8,964 nt of DNA from the NCBI GenBank assembly GCA_958427375.1, contig CAUABY010000076.1:1-8964 (forward strand). The letters run 5' to 3'. The notes beneath the pieces are model-generated. The model was not told the DNA's origin and did not search any database. It saw only the letters and a list, made by a program, of their open reading frames with translations. The first letter of the stretch is position 1. Each line of letters begins with the position of its first letter. Below are positions 7,124 through 8,964 of the stretch, piece after piece. A program made the position numbers and the translations under genes. The DNA comes from an uncultured Eubacteriales bacterium (GTDB lineage: Bacteria; Bacillota; Clostridia; Oscillospirales; Oscillospiraceae).

Positions 7124-8824
7124 GTGAAAAAAACACAGTTCGACCCGAAGAAGATAATAGGTGACGGTATTCTTGACTTTGACCGTCAGGGCTTGTGCGA
7201 GTTTATAGTCAAGCTCTGCGAGAGCGTCAAGGCGGATGCGGGGGCGGGTGTGTATCGCGGCGGCGTATTTCCTGAGAATATCAGCGTGGACGATGGCGGC
7301 AATGTCGCCGTTGGCGCGGCGCGTAAAGAGGATTGGGACGGACAGGAGCTTGAGTTCCTTCCGCCGGAGCTCTATTGGAACCGCCGCCCCAGCCCCGCCT
7401 CGGACGTGTACGCAATCGGCCTTATCATGTACTATGCGCTCTCCGGCGGCAGACTGCCATTTGAGGATGAGTGCCGCGACGCGCAGCTTCGCCGCATGAG
7501 CGGGCAAGAGTTTGAACCGCCGCGCGCCGCCGGGCGGAGGCTTGGCGCGATAATAAAAAAGGCCACGGCTTTCAAGGCCTCTGACCGTTATCAGAGCATG
7601 GATGAACTGCGGGCCATGGCGGAGAGCTGCCTTAAAAACCTCTACCTCAACGGCGCGCCGAGCGCGGAGACCATATTTAATAAGAACGATGACGACCTCA
7701 GCGATATTGAGCGCATGATGGTCGGCATCATCGAGCAGGAGGACGATAAGCCCCTGCCGGAGCCGGAAATCCCGGCGGAGAGCGCGGAGCCAGCGGGGGA
7801 GAGTGAGACTGCCGAAACCGGCGATGTTTCGGAGGCCGTGCCGCCTGCGGGCGATGAGCCGCAGTGGGATGCCATGGCCGCGCCGCAAAAGCCGGTCACG
7901 CCGAGGCTGCCGCGTGTACCAAAGCTGTATGTAGAGAAAAACCCGGAGCTTGAGCCCGTGGTGATAAAAAAACAACCGGATAGAGGCCCTGTTGTCAGCT
8001 ACACAAGGCCGTCGGAGAAGGAGCGTCGTATGGCGGAAGAGGTAAAAAAACGTAAGAGAAGGCCGGTTGCGGTCATATTGGTACTTTGCGCGGTGCTGGT
8101 TATCGCGGCAATTGTGTTCAACGCCATAATCAGTGACATCAACCGCGATATGAATGAGCTCAACGCGGCGGCACAGCAGACGCAGAGCGCCCAGAACGGT
8201 ACTGTTACGGCTGAACCGACCGAGACTTTAGAGCCGCGCGGTGAGGAGATGGTTGTGCCGACGGATAATGTCGACCCGGAGGATCTCCTGCCCATTGAGC
8301 CTGACCCTGAGGGGACGCCCTATATCCCCGGCGGCAATAGCGGCACAAGCACCGGCACCGACAGCAGTGCTTCCTCCGGCGCGAATGCCGTGGTTGGCGC
8401 GGCACCCGCCGCGACGAGCGGCGAGGGCAGCCACCGCTATGAGCTTTATTTTGAGGATATAAGCTGGACTGACGCACAGGCCAAGTGCGCCGCGCTCGGC
8501 GGTCATCTCGCCGTGGCGAACGATGCCGACGAGTTCAACAAGCTCGTTGAGCTTGCCGAGAGCCAGTATGTCACGCGTGTCTGGATAGGCGGCCACAGGG
8601 TGAATAACGCCATCGTGTGGGAGGATGATTCCACCTCGCCCTATGAGCAGTGGGCGAAAGGCGAGCCGTCCTATACCGACTCTTCCGACGGCGCGGCGGA
8701 GGACTATGTGCTGCTGTGGTATAACCGCGGCTGGTACTTCAACGACAGCCGAAACGACCCCTGCAAGGAATTCCCGCAGTGGTACGGCGGCCAGATGTCG
8801 TTCATCTGCGAGTACGAGGACTGA
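7124..8824 (+). CDS. Membrane protein: pseudokinase C-lobe, one TM helix, extracellular C-type lectin-like domain
   Basis: 566 aa, no gene name recognised. Residues ~20-175 match the C-lobe of Hanks-type Ser/Thr kinases: GVYRGGVFPEN (42-52) aligns with GVVHRDLKPEN, FLPPE (78-82) with the APE motif, SDVYAIG (93-99) with subdomain IX and DRY (154-156) with subdomain XI. The N-lobe is absent; HRD reads R45-G46-G47 and DFG reads A65-A66-R67, so phosphotransfer is very unlikely. Fold residues E82, D94 and R155 remain. Residues ~180-300 are a Pro/Glu-rich linker. A KKRKRRP patch precedes the helix at ~314-336, predicting N-inside, C-outside. A Ser/Thr/Gly/Pro stalk (~340-435) leads to a C-type lectin-like domain (437-566) with C455, WIGG (487-490), GEPS (513-516), FND (539-541), C547 and ICE (C562). 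It has its own promoter and terminator. Probable role: surface binding coupled to an inner scaffold (inference). Confidence 0.85.
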   Translation: MKKTQFDPKKIIGDGILDFDRQGLCEFIVKLCESVKADAGAGVYRGGVFPENISVDDGGNVAVGAARKEDWDGQELEFLPPELYWNRRPSPASDVYAIGLIMYYALSGGRLPFEDECRDAQLRRMSGQEFEPPRAAGRRLGAIIKKATAFKASDRYQSMDELRAMAESCLKNLYLNGAPSAETIFNKNDDDLSDIERMMVGIIEQEDDKPLPEPEIPAESAEPAGESETAETGDVSEAVPPAGDEPQWDAMAAPQKPVTPRLPRVPKLYVEKNPELEPVVIKKQPDRGPVVSYTRPSEKERRMAEEVKKRKRRPVAVILVLCAVLVIAAIVFNAIISDINRDMNELNAAAQQTQSAQNGTVTAEPTETLEPRGEEMVVPTDNVDPEDLLPIEPDPEGTPYIPGGNSGTSTGTDSSASSGANAVVGAAPAATSGEGSHRYELYFEDISWTDAQAKCAALGGHLAVANDADEFNKLVELAESQYVTRVWIGGHRVNNAIVWEDDSTSPYEQWAKGEPSYTDSSDGAAEDYVLLWYNRGWYFNDSRNDPCKEFPQWYGGQMSFICEYED

Positions 8825-8835
8825 GATTAATAAGT

Positions 8836-8864
8836 AAAAAAGCCGCCCGCGTGGCGGCTTTTTT
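8836..8864 (+). terminator. Intrinsic terminator after the pseudokinase-lectin gene
   Basis: AAAAAAGCCGCC (8836-8847) and GGCGGCTTTTTT (8853-8864) form a perfect 12-bp stem with a 5-nt CGCGT loop, 11 nt after the stop codon. The GC core followed by six T residues is the textbook rho-independent form. The A-run on the 5' side would also let it work on the opposite strand. Confidence 0.95.
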
Positions 8865-8903
8865 CCCATGTTTACAAAAATGGCATGAAATATGCTGACC
8901 TTG

Positions 8904-8912
8904 TGCTATAAT
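8904..8912 (+). promoter_or_regulatory. Extended -10 promoter for the gene starting at the window's end
   Basis: TGCTATAAT combines a perfect TATAAT (8907-8912) with an upstream TG (8904-8905), the extended -10 form. No good -35 lies at 16-18 nt (CATGAA/ATGAAA region, 8884-8890), which extended -10 promoters tolerate. Transcription should start near 8919, giving a leader of about 42 nt with GGAG at 8948-8951, 9 nt before the ATG at 8961. Confidence 0.7.
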
Positions 8913-8935
8913 ATATCCTAATGTCAGGAAATATT
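8910..8935. repeat. Imperfect inverted repeat over the predicted transcription start, possible operator
   Basis: AATATATCCT (8910-8919) and AGGAAATATT (8926-8935) are 10-nt arms matching as an inverted repeat at 9 of 10 positions, with a 6-nt spacer. The element overlaps the end of the -10 box and the predicted +1, a common place for a repressor site. It is AT-rich, so chance symmetry is possible; only the CCT/AGG core is non-AT. Confidence 0.35.
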
Positions 8936-8960
8936 TAGATTTTTGTTGGAGACAGATAAA

Positions 8961-8964
8961 ATGA
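8961..8964 (+). CDS. Start of the next gene (start codon only)
   Basis: Only ATGA is present before the window ends. The call rests on context: an extended -10 promoter (8904-8912), a GGAG ribosome site (8948-8951) and 9-nt spacing to this ATG, following a strong terminator. Nothing can be said about the product. Confidence 0.5.

Noticed and set aside
8430..8870. Possible diversity-generating retroelement: CTLD at the 3' end of a gene followed by a hairpin
   Set aside because: DGR target proteins often end in a C-type-lectin fold followed by a hairpin. However, no reverse transcriptase, accessory gene or A-variant template repeat is in the window, the hairpin is a standard terminator, and the 3' codons are not strongly enriched in AAC. 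A search of the flanks for an RT gene and a near-copy of 8650-8820 would settle it.

Overview
The window carries four substantial genes, all on the + strand and nearly gap-free, from a G+C-rich (by eye above 50%) member of the Bacillota. The Gram-positive replicative polymerase PolC, the order rseP-ispG-polC and the composition suggest class Clostridia, possibly an Oscillospirales-like gut lineage. The phylum is well supported; the order is inference.

Region 1 (1-5231) is the end of an operon. It holds the last ~54 codons of the intramembrane protease RseP, then ispG (penultimate [4Fe-4S] enzyme of the MEP isoprenoid pathway), then polC (1334 aa). The three genes are joined by two successive 4-nt ATGA overlaps, so their translation is probably coupled. 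A large hairpin at 5243-5290 closes the operon.

Region 2 (5292-7006) is a separately promoted gene for a beta-CASP metallo-beta-lactamase-fold protein of 534 aa, of the CPSF73/RNase J type and probably a ribonuclease.

Region 3 (7007-8864) is the most unusual part. A promoter with close-to-consensus boxes drives a GTG-started gene for a 566-aa single-pass membrane protein. Its cytoplasmic part resembles only the C-lobe of a Ser/Thr kinase and lacks the catalytic residues. A Pro/Glu-rich linker, one transmembrane helix and a Ser/Thr/Gly-rich stalk follow, and an extracellular C-type lectin-like domain ends the protein. A textbook intrinsic terminator closes the gene, making it a self-contained unit. 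I read it as a candidate surface receptor or scaffold in which a pseudokinase C-lobe is coupled to an outside binding domain; its function is unknown.

Region 4 (8865-8964) is the promoter region of a further gene whose start codon is at the window's edge. It has an extended -10 box and an imperfect inverted repeat over the expected transcription start.

No stretch longer than 300 bases lacks a gene. I saw no tRNA, rRNA, CRISPR array, insertion sequence or convincing reverse-strand gene.
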